Assembly (NCBI RefSeq): GCF_016219575.1
Contig: NZ_JACRMG010000008.1
Coordinates: 37,618 to 101,617 of the forward strand
Origin: Bradyrhizobium sp.
Lineage (GTDB): Bacteria; Pseudomonadota; Alphaproteobacteria; Rhizobiales; Xanthobacteraceae
Length of the DNA: 64,000 bases
Direction of reading: 5' to 3'
The translations under genes and the position numbers were made by a program. The notes beneath the pieces are model-generated. The model was not told where the DNA came from. It saw only the letters and a list, made by a program, of their open reading frames with translations, and ran no database searches. Positions 1 through 9,015 of the stretch are shown here, in pieces. Each line of letters starts with the position of its first letter. Positions within the stretch are counted from its first letter, which is position 1.

Positions 1-813
1 GTCGGCGATGAAGCCGCCGACGGGCCGGAAGCCGGAGCCGAAGGCGACGATCAGCGCGACCAGGAGGCCGGCGGCGACGCCGGAGACGTGATACTGCACC
101 GTGAAATACAGCGGCAGCGCGTTGGCGAGCCCGACGAAGCCGCCGAAGGTGATGAAGTAGAAGAAACAGAACCAGCGGCTGTCGGGGTCGCGCAGCAGCG
201 CGCCATAGGCGGCAAGCGACACCGGCTTGCGTTCGCCCGGCGCGTCCTTGGCGGCGCCGATATAAAAGGCAAGGATGATGACCATCGGAACGAGCAGCGC
301 GGCAAACACGGCCTGCCAACCCCAGGTCTCGGCGATGACGGGCGCGAGCAGCGTGTCGATGACCACGCCCATGTTGCCGGCACCTGCAATGCCCATGACG
401 ATGCCCTGATATTGCGGCGGATACCAGCGGCTCGCCTGCGGCAGCGCCACGGCAAAGGACGCCCCGCCGATGCCGAGCACGAGGCCGAACACGATGATCG
501 CATCCTTGGTCGGAAGGCCGAAGTACCAGACCCAGGCGGTGGCGACGATGACGAGCGCTTGCGCGATGATGCCGGTGCGCTTGGCGCCGATCAGATCGGC
601 GAGGATGCCCATGGGCACGCGCAGCACCGCGCCGGCCAGTACCGGGATCGCAACGAGGGTGAACTTCTCGTTGACGGCAAGATTCATGTCGCGCGCGATG
701 TAGATCATCAGCGGACCGAGCGCGACCCAGGCCATGAAACTGATGTCGAAGTACAGGAACGCAGCCAGCAGCGTCGGCCAGTGGCCCGCCTTCTTGAACT
801 CGGCAAACTTCAT
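1..813 (-). CDS. NarK-type nitrate/nitrite MFS transporter (3' end cut off)
   Basis: Inner-membrane major facilitator expected to move nitrate and/or nitrite for assimilation. The 271 codons visible encode successive hydrophobic helices. The N-terminus starts MKFAEFKKAGHW, then comes the first helix with FDISFMAWVALGPL, and loop motifs such as VPMGILADLIGAKR (MFS motif A-like) and the Gly-rich GIAGAGNMGVV typical of the nitrate/nitrite porter branch. The frame stays open to base 1, so the C-terminal part lies outside the window. It is divergent from nirB-nirD-nasA across a 613-base region, which supports a nitrate role. Start chosen at the ATG at 813 because the first helix follows at the usual distance. 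Whether it imports nitrate or exports nitrite cannot be told from sequence alone. Confidence 0.85.
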   Translation of the reverse strand, partial: MKFAEFKKAGHWPTLLAAFLYFDISFMAWVALGPLMIYIARDMNLAVNEKFTLVAIPVLAGAVLRVPMGILADLIGAKRTGIIAQALVIVATAWVWYFGLPTKDAIIVFGLVLGIGGASFAVALPQASRWYPPQYQGIVMGIAGAGNMGVVIDTLLAPVIAETWGWQAVFAALLVPMVIILAFYIGAAKDAPGERKPVSLAAYGALLRDPDSRWFCFFYFITFGGFVGLANALPLYFTVQYHVSGVAAGLLVALIVAFGSGFRPVGGFIAD

Positions 814-1426
814 TGCAGGCAGCCTCGCGTCTTGGCCGCCACTATGCATGGCACAGTGAACAGCACAGATGGATCGATTTTGATGATTAGGAGAGTCGGC
901 TCGTCTTTGAGGCGCTCTCGGTCGTGCAGAAGTTAGCAAGAGCCGTGCCACATCATTGAGCACTGTGCTTTTTCAATGGTCGCAAGGCGTTGCAGGCGGC
1001 ATGCGATGCCCAAGGCGCACGCATTGCGCGGCGCATCGGCAAGTCGCGCCACTGAAATGCGCAGCGTGGTGCTTTTTTGAGCGCGGCATTGCGTGCGGAG
1101 CACGCGCAGCGCTCGCGCGGTTAATTTCGGTTAACGCGCAGGCGTGCGCGCAGACTGCACAAGAGATGGTCGGGCGGGGCGAAATTTTGTGCGGTGCTTC
1201 CAAAGGCGTTCCGGCAGTGATTCTACGGCTATTCTGCAAGATATTGATTTAACTGATAAAATTGTTGCCGCAGGACTGGCACGGCTTTTGAATATTTGGG
1301 TCCAGAGATCGTCACTGCCGACGCTCCCTTCGCCCGCGGACGGGCTTCACAACATCTGAATGCAACTCGTCACCGGTGCGACGACAGCGTCGTCGCGCGG
1401 AGCCGTCGGAATTTGAAAGGCAGACC
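814..1426. promoter_or_regulatory. Divergent promoter/leader region of the nitrate assimilation genes
   Basis: 613 bases without a convincing gene; short frames here lack a ribosome site and family resemblance. Seen: GGTTAA-TTTC-GGTTAA direct repeat at 1119-1134, AT-rich stretch at 1245-1265, a TGGCAC-N5-TTGAA string at 1277-1292 that resembles a sigma-54 site but lacks the usual GC at -12, and two hairpins in the likely nirB leader: GCCCG-CGGA-CGGGC at 1332-1345 and a perfect 8-3-8 stem at 1378-1396. Leader-RNA control by NasT-type antitermination is known for related nitrate operons, but no terminator U-tract is visible here, so that is only a suggestion. Confidence 0.45.
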
Positions 1427-3895
1427 ATGCTCGAGAGACTAGCGAAGCAGAAACTGGTGGTGATCGGTAACGGCATGGCCGGCATCCGCACCGTCGAGAC
1501 GCTGCTGGAGCGCGCGCCCGATCTCTACGAAATCACCGTGTTCGGCGCCGAGCCCTACGGCAACTACAACCGCATTCTGCTCTCGCCCGTGCTGGCCGGC
1601 GAGAAGACCGTCGACGACATCATGCTCAACACCGAGCAGTGGTACGAAGACAACGGCATCACGCTGCGCAAGGGCGAAACCATCACGATGATCGACCGCC
1701 GCTCCTGCGAGGTCGTCACGTCAGATGGTGCGCGCGTTCCCTACGACCGCCTGCTGATCGCCACCGGCTCCAACCCGATCGTGCTGCCGATCCCCGGCAA
1801 CAAGCTGAAGGGCGTCATCGGCTTCCGCGACATCCAGGACGTCGAGCACATGGTTGCGGCCTCGACTTCCCGCCGCAACGCCGTGGTGATCGGTGGCGGC
1901 CTGCTCGGCCTCGAAGCCGCCAACGGCCTGATGAAGCGCGGCATGAACGTCACCGTCGTGCATCTGCTGGACACGCTGATGGAGCGCCAGCTCGATGCGG
2001 TGGCCGGTGGTCTCCTGCGCAAGTCGCTGGAAGAGCGCGGCCTGGTGTTCAAGATGCCGGCGCAGACCGAAGCGATCCTCGGCGAGGATCACGTCACCGG
2101 CGTGCGCTTCAAGGACGGCACCGAGCTGCCCGCCGACATTGTCGTGATGGCGGTCGGCATCAAGCCCAATATCGATCTGGCCAAGAAGGCGGGCCTCTAT
2201 TGCGAGCGCGGCATCGTGGTCTCCGACACCATGCAGACCTATGACGGCCGCATCTATGCGGTCGGCGAATGCGTGCAGCACCGCCGCCAGTGCTACGGGC
2301 TGGTGGCGCCGCTGTTCGACCAGGCCAAGGTCTGCGCCAACCATCTCGCGATGAAGGGCTTTGCCACCTATGACGGCTCGGTCACGTCCACCAAGCTGAA
2401 GGTGACCGGCATCGACCTGTTCTCGGCCGGCGATTTCGCGCCCGGTCCGGACAAGGAGGAGATCGTGCTGCAGGACGCCAACCGCGGCGTCTACAAGCGC
2501 ATCATCCTGAAAGACAAGAAGATCGTCGGCGCCGTGCTCTATGGCGACACCGTCGACGGCCCTTGGTATTTCCAGCATCTGCGCGACGGCACCGATGTCT
2601 CGGCGATGCGCGAGCGGCTGGTGTTCGGCGCCGCCAATCTCGGCGATGGCGGCCATGCCGGCCAGAATTCGGTCGCCGCCATGAGCGATGCCACGGAAAT
2701 CTGCGGCTGCAACGGCGTCTGCAAGGGCACCATCGTCAAGGCGATCGCCGAGAAGAAGTTGTTCACGCTGGACGACGTGCGCGCCCATACCAAGGCGTCC
2801 TCGTCCTGCGGCTCCTGCACCGGCCTCGTCGAGCAGGTGCTGGCCTTCACCCTCGGCGGCGACTATTCCGCCGCGCCGAAGGTCAAGCCGCTCTGCAAAT
2901 GCACCGATCACAGCCATGACGACGTCCGCCGCGTCATCGTCGAGCAGTCGCTGAAGACCATTCCCGAAGTCATGAAGTTCATGGAGTGGAAGACGCCGAA
3001 CGGCTGCCACTCCTGCCGCCCGGCGCTGAACTACTATCTGCTCTCGACCTGGCCTGGCGAATACAAGGACGACCAGCAGTCGCGTTATATCAACGAGCGC
3101 GTCCATGCCAACATCCAGAAGGACGGCACGTACTCCGTGGTGCCGCGGATGTGGGGTGGGGTAACCACGCCGAACGAGCTTCGCGCCATTGCCGACGTCG
3201 CCGACAAGTTCAGCATTCCGACGGTGAAGGTCACCGGCGGCCAGCGCATCGACCTGCTCGGCGTCAAGAAGGAGGATTTGCCGGCGGTGTGGGCCGATCT
3301 CAACGACGCCGGCCTGGTCTCCGGCCACGCCTATGCCAAGGGCCTGCGCACGGTGAAAACCTGCGTCGGTTCCGAATGGTGCCGGTTCGGCACCCAGGAT
3401 TCCACCGGGCTCGGCGTCAAGATCGAGAAGTTCATGTGGGGCTCGTGGACGCCGGCCAAGGTGAAGCTCGCCGTCTCCGGCTGCCCGCGCAACTGCGCGG
3501 AGGCGACCTGCAAGGACGTCGGCGTTGTCTGCGTCGACTCCGGCTACGAGATCCATTTCGCCGGCGCTGCCGGCCTGCATATCAAGGGCACCGAGTACCT
3601 CTGCAAGGTCGCGACCGAGGAGGAGACGATCGCGGTCATCGGCGCGCTGACCCAGCTCTACCGCGAGCAGGGCTGGTACCTGGAGCGCATGTACAAATGG
3701 TGCGACCGCGTCGGGCTCGATCAGATCCGCAAAGCCGTCGTCGACGATCTCGCCAACCGCAAGGCGCTTTATGACCGCTTTGCCTATTCGCAGCAATTCG
3801 CGCAGGACGACCCGTGGGCGGCACGTGCGCGACGCGGCGTCGACAGCAACGAGTTCAAGCCGATGGCCGAACTGGCCGAAATGGAGCCCGCATGA
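1427..3895 (+). CDS. nirB: Assimilatory nitrite reductase [NAD(P)H], large subunit
   Basis: Cytoplasmic siroheme enzyme reducing nitrite to ammonium with NAD(P)H. The 822 residues show an N-terminal FAD/NAD oxidoreductase fold (GNGMAG at 14-19, second dinucleotide motif VVIGGGLLGLEA), then two successive Cys clusters of the BFD [2Fe-2S] type (C426/C428/C461/C464 and C490/C492/C527/C530). The C-terminal nitrite/sulfite reductase half carries the siroheme-4Fe4S ligands CVGSEWC (646-652) and CPRNC (686-690). The ATG at 1427 is preferred over an in-frame ATG 17 codons upstream because GAAAGG precedes it and homology starts at MLERLAKQK. The stop overlaps the nirD start by 4 bases (ATGA), implying translational coupling. 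No siroheme synthase gene is in the window. Confidence 0.96.
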   Translation: MLERLAKQKLVVIGNGMAGIRTVETLLERAPDLYEITVFGAEPYGNYNRILLSPVLAGEKTVDDIMLNTEQWYEDNGITLRKGETITMIDRRSCEVVTSDGARVPYDRLLIATGSNPIVLPIPGNKLKGVIGFRDIQDVEHMVAASTSRRNAVVIGGGLLGLEAANGLMKRGMNVTVVHLLDTLMERQLDAVAGGLLRKSLEERGLVFKMPAQTEAILGEDHVTGVRFKDGTELPADIVVMAVGIKPNIDLAKKAGLYCERGIVVSDTMQTYDGRIYAVGECVQHRRQCYGLVAPLFDQAKVCANHLAMKGFATYDGSVTSTKLKVTGIDLFSAGDFAPGPDKEEIVLQDANRGVYKRIILKDKKIVGAVLYGDTVDGPWYFQHLRDGTDVSAMRERLVFGAANLGDGGHAGQNSVAAMSDATEICGCNGVCKGTIVKAIAEKKLFTLDDVRAHTKASSSCGSCTGLVEQVLAFTLGGDYSAAPKVKPLCKCTDHSHDDVRRVIVEQSLKTIPEVMKFMEWKTPNGCHSCRPALNYYLLSTWPGEYKDDQQSRYINERVHANIQKDGTYSVVPRMWGGVTTPNELRAIADVADKFSIPTVKVTGGQRIDLLGVKKEDLPAVWADLNDAGLVSGHAYAKGLRTVKTCVGSEWCRFGTQDSTGLGVKIEKFMWGSWTPAKVKLAVSGCPRNCAEATCKDVGVVCVDSGYEIHFAGAAGLHIKGTEYLCKVATEEETIAVIGALTQLYREQGWYLERMYKWCDRVGLDQIRKAVVDDLANRKALYDRFAYSQQFAQDDPWAARARRGVDSNEFKPMAELAEMEPA

Positions 3896-4218
3896 GCAAC
3901 TGGATCGAAATCGGCGCACTGAAGGACATTCCGCGCCTCGGCTCGCGCGTGGTACGCACGGCAGGCGGCAACATCGCGGTGTTCCGCACCGAGAGTGACG
4001 AGGTGTTCGCGCTCGACGACCGCTGCCCGCACAAGGGCGGGCCGCTGTCGCAGGGCATCGTGCACAACAAGCGCGTGACCTGTCCGTTGCACAACTTCGT
4101 CATCGAGCTCGAAAGCGGCCAGGCGGTCGCACCCGACGAGGGCTGCACGCATTCCCATCCGGCCAAGGTGGAGAACGGCATCGTGTGGCTGTCGGTTCGC
4201 CAGACCGCTGCCGCCTGA
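3892..4218 (+). CDS. nirD: Nitrite reductase small subunit, Rieske-like
   Basis: Partner of NirB in NAD(P)H-dependent nitrite reduction. The 108-residue Rieske-fold protein keeps a complete Rieske ligand set, C45-x-H47 and C64-x2-H67 (RCPHKGGPL and TCPLHNF). NirD of enteric bacteria, as I recall it, has lost these residues, so this copy may carry a real [2Fe-2S] cluster. The start codon lies inside the nirB stop (ATGA). The next gene, nasA, begins 14 bases downstream, so nirB-nirD-nasA reads as one operon. Confidence 0.95.
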   Translation: MSNWIEIGALKDIPRLGSRVVRTAGGNIAVFRTESDEVFALDDRCPHKGGPLSQGIVHNKRVTCPLHNFVIELESGQAVAPDEGCTHSHPAKVENGIVWLSVRQTAAA

Positions 4219-4232
4219 CCGGGTGAGGGGAT

Positions 4233-6890
4233 ATGCCGGTCAAGACCTCGTGCCCCTATTGCGGTGTCGGCTGCGGCGTGATCGCCGGCCGGGACAGGGA
4301 AGGCAACGTCAGCGTCACCGGCGATCCCACGCATCCCGCCAATTTCGGCCGGCTGTGCTCGAAAGGTTCGGCCCTGGCCGATACCGTCGATCTCGACGGG
4401 CGGTTGCTTGCGCCCGTCGTCGACGGGCAGGAGACGAGCTGGGATGCCGCGCTCGATCTGGTCGCGGAAGGCTTTGCCAGGACCATCCGCGAGCACGGAC
4501 CGGATTCGGTTGCCTTCTACGTCTCCGGGCAGCTGCTGACCGAAGATTATTACGTCGTCAACAAGCTCGCGAAGGGTTTTGTCGGCACCGCCAATATCGA
4601 CACCAATTCGCGGCTGTGCATGGCCTCCAGCGTCGCCGGCCACAAGCGGGCGTTCGGCAGCGACACGGTGCCGGGCTGTTATGAGGATCTGGAGCTGGCC
4701 GATCTCCTGATCCTGGTCGGCTCCAACGCGGCCTGGTGCCATCCCGTGCTGTACCAGCGCATGGTGGCGGCGAAGGAGAAGAATCCGGCCTGCCGCGTCG
4801 TGGTGATCGACCCGCGCCGCACCGCGACCTGCGAAGGCGCCGACCTGCATCTACCGCTGCGTCCCGGCAGCGATGCGGTGCTGTTCAACGGCCTGCTGGC
4901 GGCGCTGAAGCGCGCCAACGCCATCGACGGCACGTTCGTGCGCGCTTTCACCTCGGGCATGGACGCGGCCCTGGCTTCGGCCGGCGAGCAGACGGTGGCA
5001 GAGACTGCGGAGATATGCGGACTTGCCGAGGGCGCGGTCGAACGCTTCTTCGACTGGTTCATCAGGACCGAGCGCACGGTCACGCTCTATTCGCAGGGCA
5101 TCAACCAGTCCTCCAGCGGCGTCGACAAGGTCAACGCCATCATCAACTGCCATCTCTTCACCGGCCGGATCGGCCATCCGGGCATGGGGCCGTTCTCGCT
5201 CACCGGCCAGCCCAACGCGATGGGCGGACGCGAGGTCGGCGGGCTCGCCAACCAGCTCGCCGCCCACATGGAAATCGACAACCCGGTTCACCGCGACATC
5301 GTGCAGCGCTTCTGGCAGTCGCCTGTTGTCGCCGCGAAGGCGGGGCTCAAGGCGGTCGACATGTTCGACGCGATCGCGGACGGCCGCATCAAGGCGGTCT
5401 GGATCATGTCGACCAATCCGCTGGTGAGCCTGCCCGATGCCGACCGCGCGCGCGCCGCGCTCGATGCCTGCGATCTCGTCGTGGTGTCGGATGCGCTGCG
5501 CTATACCGAGACCACGCGGCACGCCCGCGTGCTGCTGCCGGCGCTGACCTGGGGCGAGAAGGACGGCACCGTCACCAATTCCGAACGGCGCATCTCGCGC
5601 CAGCGTCCGTTCCTGCCGGCGCCCGGCGCGGCGCGCGCGGACTGGAAGATCATCTGCGACGTCGCGCAGCGGATGGGATTTTCCGGCTTCGATTACGCCA
5701 ACGTCGCGGAGATCTTCCGCGAGCACGCCAGGCTCTCCGGCTTCGAGAACGAAGGCAGCCGCGACTTCGACATCTCGGCGCTCGCAACCATCCAGGACCG
5801 TGCCTATGACGCGCTGGCGCCCGTGCAGTGGCCGGTGACGCCTGAGTTTCCGACCGGTGCGCCGCGGCTGTTCGAAGCCGGCGGGTTCTTCACGCCGGAC
5901 CGCCGTGCGCGCTTCGTGCCGGTCGCGCCGCGTGCGCCGAAGAATGCGACCAGCCGCGACTATCCGCTGGCGCTCAACACCGGCCGCATCCGCGACCACT
6001 GGCACACCATGACGCGCACTGCGCGGTCGCCGCGGCTGATGCTGCACACGTTCGAACCCTGCGCCGAATTCCATCCCGAGGACGCACGCCGCGAGGGACT
6101 CGACAATGGCGCGCTGGTGCGGTTGACGTCGGCATATGGCGCGATGGTGGCGCGCGTCGCCGTCATGCCGGAACAGCGGCGCGGCTGCGTGTTCGTGCCG
6201 ATGCACTGGAGCGGCGAATATGCCGGCGAGGCGCGCATCAACGCGCTGGTCAATCCCGCTACCGATCCGATTTCCGGCCAGCCGGAACTGAAACACACGC
6301 CGGTGCGGGCCGAGCCATATTTGCCGAAATGGCATGTCTTCATCCTGAGCCGGCGGGAGATCGAGCCGCCGGCCGGCGGCTATTGGGTGCGCGGGCGGCT
6401 GGAGCGTTACTTCCGTATGGAACTCGCCTTCGACGAGCGGCCGGATAGCTGGCGCGACTGGGCGCGCGAGCAACTCGGTCTGGTCGAGGACGAGATCGAA
6501 TGGATCGCCTATCGCGATCCCGGGGCAGGGCGTTATCGCTATGCCGCCGTCCGGAACGGCACGCTGGAGGGGTGCGTGTTCGTCGCGCCCGACCACAGGC
6601 TGGTCTCGCGCTCCTGGCTGTCGAGCCTGTTTGCGGAGGATCCGCTGTCGCCGGCGGCGCGGATGTCGCTGCTCGCGGGCCAGCCGAGCGATGCCCGCGA
6701 GGATATCGGGCCGGTCGTCTGTGCCTGCTTCGGCGTCGGCCGCAACCAGATCGCCACGGAAGCGCTCAAGGGTGCAGACTCTGTTGAAGCGATCGGCAAG
6801 CGGCTGAAGGCCGGAACCAATTGCGGCGCCTGCCGGCCTGAGATTGCGAAGCTGTTGCATGTCGGCGCGCGCGACGCGCAGCCCGCGTGA
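4233..6890 (+). CDS. nasA: Assimilatory nitrate reductase, molybdopterin catalytic subunit
   Basis: Cytoplasmic enzyme reducing nitrate to nitrite and supplying NirBD. The 885 residues begin with the Mo-bisPGD family 4Fe-4S motif (C7, C10, C14, C42 in CPYCGVGC...LCSKGS), followed by the molybdopterin oxidoreductase core (GINQSSSGVDKVNAI and NPLVSLPDADRAR segments) and a dinucleotide-binding C-terminal domain. The last ~55 residues form a BFD-like [2Fe-2S] module (VCACFGVGRNQ...NCGACRPEI), an arrangement typical of the NasA/NasC assimilatory type and not of Nap or Nar. GAGGGG lies before the ATG. It is third gene of the operon. The electron donor protein (NasB-like flavoprotein or ferredoxin) is not in the window. 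Confidence 0.95.
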   Translation: MPVKTSCPYCGVGCGVIAGRDREGNVSVTGDPTHPANFGRLCSKGSALADTVDLDGRLLAPVVDGQETSWDAALDLVAEGFARTIREHGPDSVAFYVSGQLLTEDYYVVNKLAKGFVGTANIDTNSRLCMASSVAGHKRAFGSDTVPGCYEDLELADLLILVGSNAAWCHPVLYQRMVAAKEKNPACRVVVIDPRRTATCEGADLHLPLRPGSDAVLFNGLLAALKRANAIDGTFVRAFTSGMDAALASAGEQTVAETAEICGLAEGAVERFFDWFIRTERTVTLYSQGINQSSSGVDKVNAIINCHLFTGRIGHPGMGPFSLTGQPNAMGGREVGGLANQLAAHMEIDNPVHRDIVQRFWQSPVVAAKAGLKAVDMFDAIADGRIKAVWIMSTNPLVSLPDADRARAALDACDLVVVSDALRYTETTRHARVLLPALTWGEKDGTVTNSERRISRQRPFLPAPGAARADWKIICDVAQRMGFSGFDYANVAEIFREHARLSGFENEGSRDFDISALATIQDRAYDALAPVQWPVTPEFPTGAPRLFEAGGFFTPDRRARFVPVAPRAPKNATSRDYPLALNTGRIRDHWHTMTRTARSPRLMLHTFEPCAEFHPEDARREGLDNGALVRLTSAYGAMVARVAVMPEQRRGCVFVPMHWSGEYAGEARINALVNPATDPISGQPELKHTPVRAEPYLPKWHVFILSRREIEPPAGGYWVRGRLERYFRMELAFDERPDSWRDWAREQLGLVEDEIEWIAYRDPGAGRYRYAAVRNGTLEGCVFVAPDHRLVSRSWLSSLFAEDPLSPAARMSLLAGQPSDAREDIGPVVCACFGVGRNQIATEALKGADSVEAIGKRLKAGTNCGACRPEIAKLLHVGARDAQPA

Positions 6891-7027
6891 GCTTCACCGT
6901 GCGGCCACCAAGCCAAGCCGCGTCAGTCGCACTTGATCCCGGTCAACGCGGAATCTTCCAGATGGACAAACCGTCATTTGTCTCATGATGCGGCGGCGTG
7001 CAGTGTCTGCCGGCGCCGGAGGACCAG

Positions 7028-7951
7028 ATGACGAAGCCAATTCTTCTGAAGCTGCACCGCTGGACCACGCTGATCTTTGCATTGCCGCTGCTTGCATTGA
7101 TCGTAACCGGCACGATTCTCTCCTTCGAGCCGATGGCGCAGCATGCCGGCATCAAGCCACAATCCGTCGACGCGACGCGGGTTGTCGAACTCATCAAGCG
7201 CCATGATCCGGAAGGCAGGACGACGGGAATTTCGATCAACAGCGCAGAGCAGACCCTGACGCTTCGACGCGCCGGTACGCTGTCGATCGCAAGCGGGGAG
7301 CCGGTGGCTACGCCTTCGGCTGTGGCCGGGCTGTTCCTGTGGGCGCGTGTCACGCACGAAAAGCTGCTTGGGCAATCCTGGCTGGTGACATCATCGACGA
7401 TCGCGCTGGTCGCAATCATGAGCATCGGCGTCCTGATGGGACTGCCGCGCCTGCGCAACACCCTGTCCGGCTGGCACAAGGGGGCGGCCTGGTTCACGCT
7501 TCCGCTCGTCCTGGCGAGCCCATTGACCGGCCTGTGCCTGGCATTCGGCCTGACCTTTCAGGGTGGCATGGCGCAGGGGAGCGGCCGGCCGATGCCGATG
7601 GTCGATGCGGTGCAGATCGTCGCAAATTCCCACGACCTCGCAAACGTTATGTCGATCCGCCTCCGGGGCAGAGGCACGATGGCGCGCATCTATGACGGCG
7701 GCGAGCTTCGCGCCTATGCGGTGACGCCTGACGGCACGAAAGCGCTGCCCCGCAACTGGCCACGACTGATCCATGAGGGAAACTGGTCGGCAACGATCGG
7801 CGGCACGCTCAATGTCGTCACGTCGGTTGCGCTCCTGACGTTACTGACCACGGGCCTCTGGATCTGGGCGCGGCGTAATTTGCGCCGCCGCACCCAACGC
7901 GGGCGCGATCCGGCCGGCAACGAAGCGTCGGTGAGCGCGGCGGTCTCCTGA
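7028..7951 (+). CDS. PepSY-associated transmembrane protein
   Basis: Inner-membrane protein of 307 residues in the PepSY-TM family, related to sulfite-reductase-flavoprotein or iron-uptake associated membrane proteins. Seen: N-terminal LHRWTTLIFALPLLALIVTG helix with the family's LHRW motif, a middle helix pair (about 125-145 and 160-185) and a C-terminal helix ending in WIWARRNLRRR. GGAGGA at 7018-7023 fixes the start at 7028 rather than at an ATG ten codons earlier. It follows nasA in the same direction after 137 bases, so co-transcription is possible but not shown. Bound heme, as in relatives, would need conserved His residues that I cannot assign. Function in this locus is unknown. Confidence 0.75.
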   Translation: MTKPILLKLHRWTTLIFALPLLALIVTGTILSFEPMAQHAGIKPQSVDATRVVELIKRHDPEGRTTGISINSAEQTLTLRRAGTLSIASGEPVATPSAVAGLFLWARVTHEKLLGQSWLVTSSTIALVAIMSIGVLMGLPRLRNTLSGWHKGAAWFTLPLVLASPLTGLCLAFGLTFQGGMAQGSGRPMPMVDAVQIVANSHDLANVMSIRLRGRGTMARIYDGGELRAYAVTPDGTKALPRNWPRLIHEGNWSATIGGTLNVVTSVALLTLLTTGLWIWARRNLRRRTQRGRDPAGNEASVSAAVS

Positions 7952-7998
7952 GCCGCCGCCATCTGCCGCCGCGGTTGGCGCGGTTCCCTTATTGCTCG

Positions 7999-8880
7999 TC
8001 AATACGGTTCCACCTCCATCGCCCAGGCCGTTTGTTCATGGCCATGGGCGTAGGTGCGGTTGGTCTGCGCCGGATTGCGGTTGACCAGCGGCCGCATGTA
8101 CATCGGGTGCGTAGCGCTGCGCACCTCGTGTTCGACGGTGAAGAGCCGCCTGCCGTCGGCGGGGTCGACGATGTCGCAAAAGCGGTACTGATACTGGTTG
8201 TCCTCGCGCGTGATCAGACCGCGCTCGAGCAGGCGCCGGTAAGGGCCGGAAAAATCAGCGATATAGATCTGCACGTGGTGGCCGTCGAAATCCGGGTGCG
8301 CCCGATCGGTCTCGCGGAATTGCAGATACTGCTCCTTCCCCACCTTCACCCGCGCGACGGTGCCATCGCCGTTCGCAACCGAAGCCGGTATGCCCATGAC
8401 CTGCGGATAGAAGGCCGCAATGCCCTTCGCGGTCCCCGGCGGCACCTCGAATTCGACATGGGGAATGCCGAGCGCAATGGGTCCGAAGCGCGCGGCATCG
8501 GGCTCGTAGATGCGTAGCCGGTTGCCCCAGGGACAGGTCGCCTCGACATAATCGTTGTGCTCGCGGAATGCGAAGGCGGTGCCATCGAGCTTCGGCGCAA
8601 CGGACGTCAGCCGGCCGAGCAGGGCCTTGCGGTCGGGGATGACCAGCGCGGTATGGCCGCGCAGCACCTGCGCCTTGCCGCTCGGCAGATGGAACTGGCT
8701 CCTGCCGACATTCACCCACATGTTGCTGTCGGACACCATCAGATAGGGATCACGGGTCAATCCGAGCCCGGCGATGTAGAACAGCGTGGCCGGCCGCTGG
8801 TCCGGCACCTGCACGTTGACGTGCTCGAGGTGGATGGAGTTGCCAAGGTCTTCTGCGGATCGGTCGAATGGCTGCGACAT
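7999..8880 (-). CDS. VOC (glyoxalase/extradiol dioxygenase fold) family protein
   Basis: About 293 residues, cytoplasmic, made of two vicinal-oxygen-chelate repeats: an N-terminal module starting IHLEHVNVQVPDQRPATLF and a second around residues 135-265 (IPHVEFEVPPGT, HHVQIYIADFSGPY). Candidate metal ligands are the His in LEHVNV, HVEFEV and HHVQIY and acidic residues downstream. The substrate is not predictable. ATG at 8880 is preferred over one ten codons upstream because GGAG lies before it and homology starts at the VOC fold. It converges on the PepSY gene. Confidence 0.7.
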   Translation of the reverse strand: MSQPFDRSAEDLGNSIHLEHVNVQVPDQRPATLFYIAGLGLTRDPYLMVSDSNMWVNVGRSQFHLPSGKAQVLRGHTALVIPDRKALLGRLTSVAPKLDGTAFAFREHNDYVEATCPWGNRLRIYEPDAARFGPIALGIPHVEFEVPPGTAKGIAAFYPQVMGIPASVANGDGTVARVKVGKEQYLQFRETDRAHPDFDGHHVQIYIADFSGPYRRLLERGLITREDNQYQYRFCDIVDPADGRRLFTVEHEVRSATHPMYMRPLVNRNPAQTNRTYAHGHEQTAWAMEVEPY

Positions 8881-9015
8881 GACGCGGGCTCCAAATGAAG
8901 TCCACCGCATCTTAGTGAAGCGCGCAGCCTGATCCAGCCGTTCCGTGTGCCGGCGGGCCCCTACTTTGCATGGGGTTGTTTTCGCGATTTTATGTCCCAG
9001 GCCCTGGCGTCCGGT

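Noticed and set aside
1121..1134. TTAA-N6-TTAA resembling a CtrA site before nirB
   Set aside because: Spacer is 6, not 7 bases, and a nitrate operon is not an expected CtrA target.
956..1252. Short frames between the transporter and nirB
   Set aside because: Low-complexity Ala/Arg/Cys content, no ribosome site, no recognisable product.
1721..3919. Long open frame on the minus strand opposite nirB
   Set aside because: High-GC shadow of the nirB frame; no ribosome site, no family likeness.
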